From contig NZ_AP026867.1 in NCBI RefSeq assembly GCF_026000115.1, forward strand, positions 5,196,001 to 5,260,000: a DNA stretch of 64,000 nucleotides, read 5' to 3'. A model generated the notes under the pieces. The model was not told where the DNA came from and ran no database searches. It worked only from the letters and a program-made list of their open reading frames with translations. The stretch is from Aureispira anguillae. Its GTDB lineage: Bacteria; Bacteroidota; Bacteroidia; Chitinophagales; Saprospiraceae. Below are positions 1 to 8,863 of the stretch, piece after piece; positions within the stretch are counted from its first letter, which is position 1; each line of letters starts with the position of its first letter. The translations under genes and the position numbers were made by a program.

Positions 1-291
1 TTTTACTTAAATGAATTAATTTGTAAATTTACATTACTCCGTTAAAAAATTGTATTCAATTTAATAATCCTCCCCTAAATTCTTAAGGCATAATCATTGC
101 TAAGCATAATTGAACGGTTAAGCTTGTTAAGTATAAACCTTAAATTTATGCTAGATTAAACAATCTATCAAAGATAATAAAATAAATGAGGTGCTTTTCT
201 ATTCCTTTGTTCCTTAATTTGTAATATCACTTGTTTTAATCCCTACAAAATTGTATACTTGTTGTTAAGTTAAAATTAAATTCTATACTCT
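1..291. other. Intergenic region at left edge with a one-ended repeat remnant
   Basis: No convincing ORF is present. Positions 32-70 match the left end of the repeat at 8671-8710: both begin CATTACTCCGT, then an A-run and GTATTCAA. No matching right end (GGAGTATTA) is visible downstream, so this is a decayed or truncated copy. AAATTTA occurs at 25-31 and again at 142-148, but in such AT-rich sequence this is weak evidence for a target duplication. The promoter of the gene starting at 292 must lie in the remainder. Confidence 0.5.
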
Positions 292-1212
292 ATGTCCTTT
301 AAACTAAAAAAGAAGATTCCAGAAATCCTTGCTATGGATTTTGAATCTTATGCCAAATTCCTCAAAAAAGAAATCCAACGTGCTGCCAAATTTGGAGAAT
401 TGGATGCTGTTATTTGTGGCAATCATTCTTTCTCTGATGGAAAAGAATCAGCGTTGATTCTAATGGGGGTCTATGTCGGAGATTTAGCCAATTTTTTCAA
501 GCAAAATAAAGCGGAGATGCATTTTGCCAAAGGCAAATGTTTTTTTGAATCTACAGAACAAGGAATCAAAATGCATATTGCAATCAATGCTGGTAAAGGC
601 AAACCTGACAAAATAACCAAAGCAGGTAAACGCCTGTGGTCCAAGGCTGCTATTACTCCAGAATTCCACAAAGATAAACTGCCATTTTTGGACGCCGCAC
701 TAGACCAAGTTAATGTCGGAGAAGCTGAGCTATTAAAAGTAGCCGATTCAGAAAATGATCATCAGGCTATCAAACTGGTAAAAAACAACTATCTAAAGGC
801 AAAAAAAGCGCTACAAGATCGAGTTGTACCGCTAATTAGCAATAAAGATACACTGGATTCAGCCTATACTGTTCAACATTTTAATATTGCCAAAATTGCC
901 TTAAAAAATGGAGCTAGCTTCTTAAATAAACTAGAAGAAGTAGACAAAAAAACAAAAGTTGCTTACCAAAAAGATGCAACTACTGCTCTGGCTGACTACC
1001 CCAAACTTAAACGTATTGCAGCCAAAATAAAACAAGCTTTAATGGCAAGCAATGCAGTAGATATTGAACTGAATAAGACAATGGATCATACTGCCCAAGA
1101 AAAGGGAATAAAAACAGCTTTAGATTTGCTTGAAAAAGAGTTTGAAACACTACGTCATCTAGAAACACAAGCTAAAGAAGCTCTAAAATATCTCGATACT
1201 TTGCTACAATAA
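292..1212 (+). CDS. Uncharacterised cytoplasmic protein, 306 aa
   Basis: I do not recognise this family. The protein has no signal peptide or membrane segment. The first ~130 residues look mixed alpha/beta (ICGNHSFSDGKES near residue 42, then KMHIAINAGKGKPDKI near 98), and the rest is lysine- and glutamate-rich and mostly helical, probably coiled coil from about residue 150. It starts at an ATG preceded by a long AT-rich leader. The next gene follows after 18 bp in the same direction and is also unrecognised, so the two probably form one transcription unit and may act together. What lies upstream is outside the window. The codon use looks like that of the neighbours. Confidence 0.8.
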   Translation: MSFKLKKKIPEILAMDFESYAKFLKKEIQRAAKFGELDAVICGNHSFSDGKESALILMGVYVGDLANFFKQNKAEMHFAKGKCFFESTEQGIKMHIAINAGKGKPDKITKAGKRLWSKAAITPEFHKDKLPFLDAALDQVNVGEAELLKVADSENDHQAIKLVKNNYLKAKKALQDRVVPLISNKDTLDSAYTVQHFNIAKIALKNGASFLNKLEEVDKKTKVAYQKDATTALADYPKLKRIAAKIKQALMASNAVDIELNKTMDHTAQEKGIKTALDLLEKEFETLRHLETQAKEALKYLDTLLQ

Positions 1213-1230
1213 CCCTCCAATCCTATAAAC

Positions 1231-2958
1231 ATGAATAAGCAAAAAATCATAGCCATTTACCAAGAAATGCTCGCCAGCATTCATAAGATAAAAAACAGTG
1301 GTCAACCGCTAACTGAAGGGCAAAAAATTCAATTAACTCAATTAGAAACAATTGCCAACCAACTCAAAAGCAAAGCGGAAGCTGCTGGTTTTGGAGAGGA
1401 ATTGGTTGCCGATCCTACGATTGCGGTTAATTCAGCCGATGATTTGTTCCAATTGATCGACACTTCTGTTTGCAGTGCTGACATTCGTCAAAAATTAGCC
1501 ACAGTTGTTGGCAAAAATTATGTCGCAGATGGGTTAAGTCGAAAAAAACTTTGGGATGCCTTACAAATTTTTGATAAATACTACATCGCCAATGTAGATA
1601 AGATTTCTGCCGTTACGGTAAATAGCAGAATGAAAGGAGAATGGGAAAAAATATTTGGAACGGATAAGTACGATTTACAATTATTGGCTACTGCTTATCA
1701 GAATTCTGCAAAAGAAGCACTCCTAAAAGAAATTGACCGCCTATCTCCCAACAACTGGGTTACTAAACCTGCCAACTTGGATCAGAGTTTTAAGGCTTTT
1801 TTTAAAGGTAAAAAATCATGGCTAGATTCTGCCAATGATATTGCTTATGCCGCAACTCAATTAAAAATTGATGCCTATGAATTTCCATTAATTCCCGATC
1901 GTTTTGATACCAAATATTTTAAATTTACCAATGGAAAAACTCAAGTTAGCGGTAAGTTGGCTTTTGGTAGCCCTGTCTTAATCAACAATCAGGAAAAAGC
2001 AATCAATGGCTTTTTGGTAGATTTTGAACAGGCCTTTCGATCAACTGTTAACCTAAAAGCGTTTAAAGGTGTCATGCCATCTATAGGTGGTGTATCAGGA
2101 ACTGCGTTGACCAAAGGCGCTACTCTTGACTTGGGTTATGTGACCTTTACCCTTAAAACAGATCTCGCTAAATATGGGCTGCAACCCACCAAAAAAGATG
2201 TTGATGAGCCTACTGACAACTTTTTTAGAAAAATTGCCAATCGAGGTAAATTTACAGCGGCATCTGTGCGTTTTCAAGGAACCATCAATTTAGCTAAGTT
2301 GATCAAAAAAACAGGTTTAGAACTTCCTTTAATTGATGTGCCAGTCTGCAATATCAGTGTTAGTTGTGGCTTTGATGTTTCTTTGGTTCCTATCAAGCCG
2401 AAGGTAAAAAATAATTCATCCAAGCAAAAAACTCCTGATGCAGATTTAGATCGACCTTCTATAGAGAACGATCAAAAAGCATTGAAAAAAATTCAAGCTA
2501 AAAACGATGATTTATTAAAAAGAGCTGACCAACTTTCTGATGCCATTGACAAACAGGATGTAGATGCTATGAAAAAAGCAGCTAATGAAGTCCAAGAAAC
2601 GGCAAAAGATGCTTATAAGCTACTAGAAAACCACGATTGGAAAGATAAGTCACTCAAGAACAAAGCGGCTGATTTGCTAGATCAGTCTGCTAAAAAAGTT
2701 TATAAAAAAATAGCGGGTCCTGTTGCGAAAATAACCAAGGCCTTAAACTATGCTAAGCCTTTGGCTCGATTGATGCCTGCCGTCAATGCAGTATTAACAA
2801 TTATCGAAGTGGGGACTTACATTTATGATTTTGCTGTCTGGTTTAATAGCATTGAGGCCAATACTTGGGAGGATTATTTTATTGCTTGGGGCAAAGACAT
2901 GAGTCAGGGTACTTTTGGGCAATGGTTCCGAAAAGTTGATACTTATTTAAAACAATAG
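1231..2958 (+). CDS. Uncharacterised multidomain protein, 575 aa, with late hydrophobic segment
   Basis: I do not recognise this family. Three parts can be seen: a helical N-terminus (about 1-170), a middle section with beta-rich stretches (about 210-390, including SVRFQGTINLAKL and DVPVCNISVSCGFDVSLVP), and a lysine-rich helical C-terminus. Near residues 510-545 is a hydrophobic stretch, MPAVNAVLTIIEVGTYIYDF, long enough for one membrane span. No signal peptide, lipobox or T9SS domain is present, so it is made in the cytoplasm. It lies 18 bp after the preceding unknown gene. A membrane-active or delivered protein is one speculative reading; nothing in the sequence proves it. Confidence 0.8.
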   Translation: MNKQKIIAIYQEMLASIHKIKNSGQPLTEGQKIQLTQLETIANQLKSKAEAAGFGEELVADPTIAVNSADDLFQLIDTSVCSADIRQKLATVVGKNYVADGLSRKKLWDALQIFDKYYIANVDKISAVTVNSRMKGEWEKIFGTDKYDLQLLATAYQNSAKEALLKEIDRLSPNNWVTKPANLDQSFKAFFKGKKSWLDSANDIAYAATQLKIDAYEFPLIPDRFDTKYFKFTNGKTQVSGKLAFGSPVLINNQEKAINGFLVDFEQAFRSTVNLKAFKGVMPSIGGVSGTALTKGATLDLGYVTFTLKTDLAKYGLQPTKKDVDEPTDNFFRKIANRGKFTAASVRFQGTINLAKLIKKTGLELPLIDVPVCNISVSCGFDVSLVPIKPKVKNNSSKQKTPDADLDRPSIENDQKALKKIQAKNDDLLKRADQLSDAIDKQDVDAMKKAANEVQETAKDAYKLLENHDWKDKSLKNKAADLLDQSAKKVYKKIAGPVAKITKALNYAKPLARLMPAVNAVLTIIEVGTYIYDFAVWFNSIEANTWEDYFIAWGKDMSQGTFGQWFRKVDTYLKQ

Positions 2959-3075
2959 TGGGACTATTATCAGGTGTTTTTGGATAAAAAATAGAAAATA
3001 GACTAGGATTGGAACTTAGCGCTTTGCAAAAGAGTTAAGAACATTGTCTAAAGACTAGATCAAAACTAAAACATC

Positions 3076-4479
3076 ATGAAAAAAGAAAAGCTCAGAGGAA
3101 AAGATTTGGCGGCAATTGGGTATACAGAGACTGAAATTCGAAGTTTAGCGATGTTATTGGTAGGCAAAGGTTATAAATACACCTCTAAAGCCGAAAAAAT
3201 AGCCATCCTTAAAGCGGTCATAAAAACACCCCATAATTATATTCAAGATAAAATTATGGGACCTGTTGCTATTAAATTAATTGACCAACAAGCCAAAGTA
3301 GCAACCTATACTTTTACAGACAAAACATTCCAGATTTATGGAGCAGATGGAATTGCCGAAAATGCAAAATCACAAATGCAACAGGCAATGCGTCTTCCCG
3401 TTTCGGTTAATGGAGCATTGATGCCTGATGCCCATCATGGTTATGGGTTGCCAATTGGAGGTGTTTTAGCCACTGAAAATGCCATTATTCCTTATGGTGT
3501 TGGCGTGGATATTGGCTGTAGAATGTGTTTGAGTATCTTTGATGCCAAAGAGAGTTATTTGGAGCAGAACAAATCTCAACTAAAAAAAATTATTCAAAAT
3601 AATTCTCGCTTTGGTCGGTCTACCTTTGAGGATAATAAAAGAGAGGATGCCATTTTTGATCGTCCTGAGTTTAGAGAGATTGGCTTAATTCGTTCTCTAC
3701 TGGACAAAGCTTATTCCCAAATCGGGTCTTCGGGAGGAGGCAATCATTTTGTAGAATTCGGTTTAGTAAAGATCAATGATATTAACAATGATTTAAATCT
3801 ACCTGTTGGTACTTACCTTGCTTTATTAACCCATTCTGGTTCTAGAGGTTTTGGCGCTAAAATAGCCAATACTTACACCAATATTGCTATAAAAAAACGA
3901 AATCTTCCAAAAGCTGTGGCTCACTTATCTTGGCTTTATATGAATGAGCAAGAAGGACAAGAATATTGGTTGGCAATGAATTTGGCAGGAGATTATGCTT
4001 CGGCTTGCCATCATCACATCCACCGAAGAGTCCAAAAAGCACTAGGGATAAAAGAACTGCGCAGAATAGAAAATCATCATAACTTTGCATGGAAAGAGCA
4101 GTTAAAAGATGGTCGTTCTGTTTATGTCCATCGCAAGGGAGCTACTCCTGCTCATCAAGGGCAATGGGGTATTATCCCAGGGTCTATGACTGCCCCTGCT
4201 TTTATTGTTAGAGGCTTGGGCAATAGTGCTTCTATTAATTCCGCAGCACATGGAGCAGGACGAGCATTTTCTAGACGAAAAGCAAAAGAATCTTTCACTA
4301 AAAAAATGCTTCGCAACGAATTAAAAAATAAACAGGTAGAACTAATTGGTGCAGGCTTAGACGAAGCTCCCTTTGCTTATAAGGATATTCATACGGTTAT
4401 GCAAGCACAACAAGATTTAGTTCAAGTTGTTGCGCCATTTTATCCTAAAATTGTACGAATGGACAGTGCAAAATCTTAA
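3076..4479 (+). CDS. rtcB: RNA-splicing ligase RtcB
   Basis: RtcB joins RNA 2',3'-cyclic phosphate or 3'-phosphate ends to 5'-OH ends using GTP and manganese, acting in RNA repair. The family motifs appear in order: PDAHHGYGLPIGGV, then GVGVDIGCRM with the metal-binding cysteine, SSGGGNHFVEFG, HSGSRGFG, NHHNFAW, and SAAHGAGR with the histidine (His392) expected to take the GMP. The length of 467 aa is normal. The 117-bp gap to the preceding unknown gene suggests its own promoter. Neither archease nor RtcA is nearby. The assignment is secure; the natural RNA substrate is unknown. Confidence 0.95.
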   Translation: MKKEKLRGKDLAAIGYTETEIRSLAMLLVGKGYKYTSKAEKIAILKAVIKTPHNYIQDKIMGPVAIKLIDQQAKVATYTFTDKTFQIYGADGIAENAKSQMQQAMRLPVSVNGALMPDAHHGYGLPIGGVLATENAIIPYGVGVDIGCRMCLSIFDAKESYLEQNKSQLKKIIQNNSRFGRSTFEDNKREDAIFDRPEFREIGLIRSLLDKAYSQIGSSGGGNHFVEFGLVKINDINNDLNLPVGTYLALLTHSGSRGFGAKIANTYTNIAIKKRNLPKAVAHLSWLYMNEQEGQEYWLAMNLAGDYASACHHHIHRRVQKALGIKELRRIENHHNFAWKEQLKDGRSVYVHRKGATPAHQGQWGIIPGSMTAPAFIVRGLGNSASINSAAHGAGRAFSRRKAKESFTKKMLRNELKNKQVELIGAGLDEAPFAYKDIHTVMQAQQDLVQVVAPFYPKIVRMDSAKS

Positions 4480-4507
4480 TGTAAAAGAGACAGTCCCCAC
4501 TACTTAA

Positions 4508-5635
4508 TTATTCATCCATAAACAAATCTGAAATAATAGCATCTGAAACAATCTTGCCTTTTGCCGTCAGTATATAAGCTTGTTTTGTTTTTTCCATCAA
4601 CCCCTCTTGGATATAGGTTAGTGCTTTTTTTTCAAACCACATTTTAGTTGTACTCCCCCACTCTATTAACTGATCAATGCGAACTCCCCACTTGGTTCTC
4701 AAAGAGGTCATGATATATTCATTAAATTGATTTTGGATCGTCAACAGCTCTCTTTCCCAATAACTCTCTTGTTGCGCTAAGGCTTTTATATATTTAGGGT
4801 TATGCGCTATATTCCATTGCCTAGATTCTCCATCAAAAGAATGGGCTGCGGGACCTACCCCTAGATAATGTTTTCCTGTCCAATAATTTGAATTGTGTTT
4901 TGCATAATTTCCTGGCAAACAAAAATTAGAAATTTCATATTGCTCATAGCCATTCGTTTCCATTTCATCCAACAAAATTTCAAACTGCTCTGCAATGTGG
5001 TTGTCGTCTGTATTAGCCGTTTTTCCTTTTTCGATAAAATGTGCCAAAGCTGTTCTAGGTTCTACCGTTAACGCATAGCAAGAAATATGTGGTATATTTA
5101 ATTCAAACGCTGTCCTTAAGTTTTCTCGCCATTGCTGATGACTCGTTGTTGGTGTGCCATAAATCAAGTCGATTGTCAAATTATCAAAACCTGCCGCTTG
5201 TGCTGCTTGAATACATTCTTTGGCATGCGCTGCATTATGCGCCCGATTCATATAAACAAGATCGTTATCAAAAAAAGATTGAATCCCTATGCTAAAACGA
5301 TTGATTGGAGTTTCTTTTAATGCCTCTAAATAATCCAACGTCAAATCATCTGGATTAGCTTCTAGTGTTACCTCTAGGTTTGTTTTTAATTGATAATGCT
5401 CCTCAATAACTGCCCATAATTGAAGGATTTCTTTAGCAGATAATAACGAAGGAGTCCCTCCTCCAAAATAAACCGTTTCAATGACTTGCCCCTTTAAATA
5501 AGTCTTACGTTCTACAAGTTCTTTATGAATTGCGAGCAATAATTCATCTTTCTGGCGCAAAGAAGTCGAAAAATGGAAATTACAATAATAACATGCCTGT
5601 TTACAGAATGGAATATGGATGTAAATACCTGCCAA
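4508..5635 (-). CDS. hemW: HemW-like radical SAM protein (coproporphyrinogen oxidase family)
   Basis: The protein has the radical-SAM cluster motif CxxxCxxC in PFCKQACYYCNFHFS, the glycine-rich stretch YFGGGTPSLL, EANPDD, and the HemW-type segments GIQSFFDNDL and YEISNFC followed by NYWTGKHYLGVGPAAHSFDG. HemW proteins bind a 4Fe-4S cluster and heme and are thought to deliver heme rather than oxidise coproporphyrinogen. I choose the TTG at 5635, giving MAGIYIHIPFC and 375 aa, the usual start and length for the family. The frame stays open upstream to another TTG at 5719, but that adds 28 residues unlike the family, and no in-frame ATG precedes the iron-sulfur motif. It runs towards rtcB, with 28 bp between the two stop codons. 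Confidence 0.9.
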   Translation of the reverse strand: MAGIYIHIPFCKQACYYCNFHFSTSLRQKDELLLAIHKELVERKTYLKGQVIETVYFGGGTPSLLSAKEILQLWAVIEEHYQLKTNLEVTLEANPDDLTLDYLEALKETPINRFSIGIQSFFDNDLVYMNRAHNAAHAKECIQAAQAAGFDNLTIDLIYGTPTTSHQQWRENLRTAFELNIPHISCYALTVEPRTALAHFIEKGKTANTDDNHIAEQFEILLDEMETNGYEQYEISNFCLPGNYAKHNSNYWTGKHYLGVGPAAHSFDGESRQWNIAHNPKYIKALAQQESYWERELLTIQNQFNEYIMTSLRTKWGVRIDQLIEWGSTTKMWFEKKALTYIQEGLMEKTKQAYILTAKGKIVSDAIISDLFMDE

Positions 5636-6063
5636 GATAGTTCTTATTAATTGTTCTTTTTGGATAAAAATATCCTTACAAAGGTAACTTTTTTTAAAAA
5701 AACAGCTTTTCGGGAACAATTTTATTAAAAATTTTATTTTAAAAACTGTAACCTTTTTAAAATTTTTACATTAATAATAACATTAACAACAAGTTAAAAA
5801 ACCACAAACACTAAATATAACAAAATATTACACTTAAATTAATAGAATTAAATAAGCATTCCACTTTAGATACACCAAAAACAAATTAGGTTGCATCTAG
5901 ACCTTATATAAGACCTAAACCTTATCATCTAGTGTAACAACTAAACCAGCCTTTTTTTCTAAAATGGATTGACAGCATCATATTAACCCACTCATTAGCT
6001 ACAACGTATAAAACTCACCTGAGCAGTAAGTAGCTATTTTGATTCATCTAAACCAACTTCATT
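5636..6063. other. AT-rich divergent promoter region
   Basis: This region separates hemW from the secreted protein gene at 6064. No ORF or RNA gene is evident. A short palindromic core, CTTATATAAG, lies near 5895-5904, and TTAGCTAC near 5995 is echoed by GTAGCTA near 6030, making a loose inverted repeat about 30 bp before the start codon at 6064. Promoters for both genes are expected here but I cannot place them. Confidence 0.4.
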
Positions 6064-7011
6064 ATGAAAAAGCATTTACTTTTTGCCCTTAGCAGTTTTA
6101 TTTTTATACTCTTAGCGGTCAATACACAGGCACAAACATCAGCTAATCTTGAAGCAGCTAGAACAGACGCTAATCCTGTTTATGAACAATTTAATAGTCA
6201 ATGTATTCTAGACAAGGTAGAATACCAAAAAGACCGTACCATTTTTCATTTTCGTTACAGAGCAAGTAGTTATACTTCTATTTGGCTCTATTCTCCTGAA
6301 GGAGAACATCCTTGGTTTTTAAAAGATGAAATCAATGACAAAAAATACAATTTAATTGGGGTTTATAACGTTCGTAGAAACAACCGATTAACCCACAAAG
6401 AAGTCACAGGTGGCTACGTTTATTTAAATGCTGATTCTAAAAAAGAAAAAACATATTTTGAATGTGAGGTACACTTTGAACGTCTTCCTCAAAATGTTTC
6501 GGAAGTAGATTTAATAGAAGGCGAAGGGATGGAAGAAGCATGGAACCACTTCCATTGTTTTAACATTCAGGTAGCTCCGCTTAAAGAAAAAGCCGTACCC
6601 GTTGTTGCACCAATCCAACCAGAAGATATTGTTCTTGCTCCTGCTATTGATTTGTTGGAGGAAGCAATTGCTCCTATTGAGCTGGTTGCCGCTGCACCAA
6701 CCACAAATGAAAAACCCAATCACAAAACAATAAAACCATCTAAAGAGAATTCCACTACTTTATCAGATGTTGCTACACTTAGTAATTGGAGCGTTTTCCC
6801 GACTCCTGCTACCAATGTACTTAATGTGAAACAAACCAATCCACAAGAAGCTGATTTGGCATTAATCAATGTTTATGGTCAAGTTATTTGGACGGGTAAA
6901 ACAAAGAGTACTAGCACTACTATTGATGTTAGCAAATTTTCTACTGGTGCTTATTTTTTGCAGCACACAGTAGCGGGTAACACTACATCTCAAAAAGTAT
7001 TGATCCAGTAA
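6064..7011 (+). CDS. Secreted protein with T9SS C-terminal sorting domain
   Basis: A Sec signal peptide is clear (MKKHLLFALSSF, ending near AQA/QTS at about residue 24). The last ~75 residues form a type A T9SS sorting domain: SVFPTPATNVLNV, ALINVYGQVIW, IDVSKFSTGAYFLQ and a basic end, KVLIQ. Such proteins cross the outer membrane by the type IX system and are released or anchored. The N-terminal domain (about 30-170) is not one I recognise; it is rich in aromatic and charged residues (FHFRYRAS, YFECEVHFERLP). A proline/alanine/glutamate-rich linker (about 175-235) joins the two. A terminator follows at 7074. The gene is monocistronic. Confidence 0.9.
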   Translation: MKKHLLFALSSFIFILLAVNTQAQTSANLEAARTDANPVYEQFNSQCILDKVEYQKDRTIFHFRYRASSYTSIWLYSPEGEHPWFLKDEINDKKYNLIGVYNVRRNNRLTHKEVTGGYVYLNADSKKEKTYFECEVHFERLPQNVSEVDLIEGEGMEEAWNHFHCFNIQVAPLKEKAVPVVAPIQPEDIVLAPAIDLLEEAIAPIELVAAAPTTNEKPNHKTIKPSKENSTTLSDVATLSNWSVFPTPATNVLNVKQTNPQEADLALINVYGQVIWTGKTKSTSTTIDVSKFSTGAYFLQHTVAGNTTSQKVLIQ

Positions 7012-7073
7012 TAGTTAATTGAACTATTACTAGCCACACCTCCCCATAATAAACGCCAGCTCTACTCCATGAC

Positions 7074-7104
7074 AAGCCTATTTAGCAATGCTAAGTAGGC
7101 TTTT
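7074..7104 (+). terminator. Rho-independent terminator
   Basis: AAGCCTATTTAGC (7074-7086) pairs with GCTAAGTAGGCTT (7090-7102) across a 3-nt loop, with one G-U wobble, and runs into TTTT. It ends the T9SS-sorted protein gene. Confidence 0.8.
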
Positions 7105-7262
7105 GTATAGTTATCCTACGCTCTATTTGAATTTCTTAATTTGTAGCGTTTTAGTAAGTTCTACTTTTTTTTTTAAGCTATAAAAAAGTGCCTATATTAC
7201 GAACAAGTTTTAAAAACAAAATCTTTAAAACTACTTTATTGAGTAAAACGAATAATTACTAT

Positions 7263-8558
7263 ATGAAACATTTATTGATTATCCTAATGGCTGCTTTTTT
7301 TACATCTGCTACCCCTGTTCCCAAACCAGGTCCTCCACCAGAAGGTTTTGTAACAGTAGACGGAACCCAATTTAAAATAGGAGGAAAACCCTATCGTTTT
7401 ATAGGCACTAATTTTTGGTATGGTATGCACTTAGGGGTGCCAGCCAAAAGAGATCGTCTAATCAAAGAACTAGACAAATTGCAAGCAATAGGCTGCAATA
7501 ATTTGCGCATCATGGTTGGCTCTGAAGGACCTGAAGGAGAAAAATATCGAGTGCAACCTCCTTTAATGATTAAGCCATTTCAATACAATGAAGATATTTT
7601 GGAAGGCTTAGATTTTCTTTTAGCAGAAATGGCAAAGCGCAATATTTATGGTGTTTTGGTTTTGGGGAATTTTTGGCATTGGTCTGGTGGCTTTGCCCAA
7701 TATTTATCTTGGCTAGACAATAAACCCATTCCCTACCCCTCGCTAGACGGTGGTGTTTCATGGGGAATTTACATGGACTATACCTTCCGTTTTTACAAAA
7801 ATACTCGTGCTAAGAATTGGTTCAAAGCGCATGTCAAAAAAGTAGTAGAGCGCACAAATAGTATTACAGGCAAAGCTTATAAAGATGATCCAACCATTAT
7901 GTCTTGGCAATTGGCTAACGAGCCCAAATGTGGTGTTCGAGTAGGTCCTTACCGCAAGTGGATTCGTCAAACGGCAAAATTCATCCGCAAAATGGATCCT
8001 CATCATTTAATTTCTACAGGAAGTGAGGGAATTATGTCTGAATCCCTGTTTGGCAATCGTCGAAAGAATTTCATTAAGAATCATTCTGTTGAAATTGATT
8101 ATTTGACGGCGCATATTTGGATTCAAAATTGGGGTTGGTATGATCCACATAAAGTCAAAACCTTAGAATCTGCTCAAAAAAAGGCAATTGCTTATTTAGA
8201 CAAGCATATTGAAATTGCCAAAGAGATGAACAAGCCGTTAGTTTTGGAAGAATTTGGTATCGCTAGAGATGCAGAGAGCTACGATGCTAGTTCTACTGTC
8301 CATCAACGAGATTCTTACTTCAAATTTATGTTTGAGCATCTAGAAAAAAACATCAATGAAGGAGGACCTTACCAAGGAATCAACTTTTGGGCATGGGGAG
8401 GAGAAGGACGCCCACGTGTACCAAGATCTGTTTATGAAGCAGGCGATGATTTAATAGGAGACCCACCTCACGAATACCAAGGATGGTATTCTGTTTATAA
8501 CACAGATTCTACCACACATGAGCTCATCAAATCATTTAATGATAAGTTTCAAAAATAA
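7263..8558 (+). CDS. Secreted GH5-family glycoside hydrolase, mannanase-like
   Basis: Likely hydrolyses beta-1,4-mannan or a related beta-glycan outside the cytoplasm. The fold is a GH5 TIM barrel: FKIGGKPYRFIGTNFWYG opens the catalytic domain, WQLANEPKCG carries the acid/base glutamate (the NEP signature), and LVLEEFGIARD carries the nucleophile. GNFWHWSGG and INFWAWGGEG fit the GH5 subfamily that contains beta-mannanases. I choose the ATG at 7263, giving MKHLLIILMAAFFTSATPVP, a signal peptide; the frame extends upstream to a GTG at 7188, but that would add 25 residues in front of the signal. No carbohydrate-binding module or T9SS domain is present, so it may remain periplasmic. A strong terminator follows. 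Confidence 0.85.
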   Translation: MKHLLIILMAAFFTSATPVPKPGPPPEGFVTVDGTQFKIGGKPYRFIGTNFWYGMHLGVPAKRDRLIKELDKLQAIGCNNLRIMVGSEGPEGEKYRVQPPLMIKPFQYNEDILEGLDFLLAEMAKRNIYGVLVLGNFWHWSGGFAQYLSWLDNKPIPYPSLDGGVSWGIYMDYTFRFYKNTRAKNWFKAHVKKVVERTNSITGKAYKDDPTIMSWQLANEPKCGVRVGPYRKWIRQTAKFIRKMDPHHLISTGSEGIMSESLFGNRRKNFIKNHSVEIDYLTAHIWIQNWGWYDPHKVKTLESAQKKAIAYLDKHIEIAKEMNKPLVLEEFGIARDAESYDASSTVHQRDSYFKFMFEHLEKNINEGGPYQGINFWAWGGEGRPRVPRSVYEAGDDLIGDPPHEYQGWYSVYNTDSTTHELIKSFNDKFQK

Positions 8559-8565
8559 GGTCAAG

Positions 8566-8597
8566 ACGCTGCTCTCATTTAGGGCAGCGTTTTTTTT
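8566..8597 (+). terminator. Rho-independent terminator
   Basis: ACGCTGCTCT (8566-8575) pairs with AGGGCAGCGT (8581-8590) around a 5-nt loop with one wobble pair, followed by seven T. It ends the GH5 gene, 8 bp after its stop codon. Confidence 0.9.
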
Positions 8598-8670
8598 GTC
8601 TCTCCACTAGGGTTTCTACTTGTTGGATAATATCTTACATTTTTAGTATATTGTGCGATAACACATCCAT

Positions 8671-8816
8671 CATTACTCCGTAAAAAAATCGTATTCAACT
8701 GATTATCAAGACTATACAATTTTACCGTTCAAAATGACAGTTGTTTGATAATCAATCGAATACAAGATGTTTTTTTGCCTTTTTTTGAAAAAAAACAAAA
8801 AATCTACGGAGTATTA
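8671..8816. mobile_element. Small non-autonomous element, family 1 (146 bp)
   Basis: The element starts CATTACTCCGTA and ends TACGGAGTATTA, so its ends are inverted (TACTCCGTA 8674-8682 against TACGGAGTA 8805-8813). It is flanked on both sides by the same six bases, ATCCAT (8665-8670 and 8817-8822), as expected for a target-site duplication. Inside, GATTATCAA (8701-8709) pairs with TTGATAATC (8745-8753), and GTATTC (8691) with GAATAC (8758), giving a nested hairpin. It has no ORF. The copy at 17921-17983 has the same ends and also a 6-bp duplication. It lies 47 bp upstream of the symporter start, in its leader or promoter. Confidence 0.8.
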
Positions 8817-8863
8817 ATCCATAATACTAATTTAATCTTCCTAAAATAATAGACATCTTACCA

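Noticed and set aside
3076-4479. RNA repair operon around rtcB
   Set aside because: The neighbours are unrelated to archease, RtcA, PrfH or toxin nucleases; rtcB appears to stand alone.
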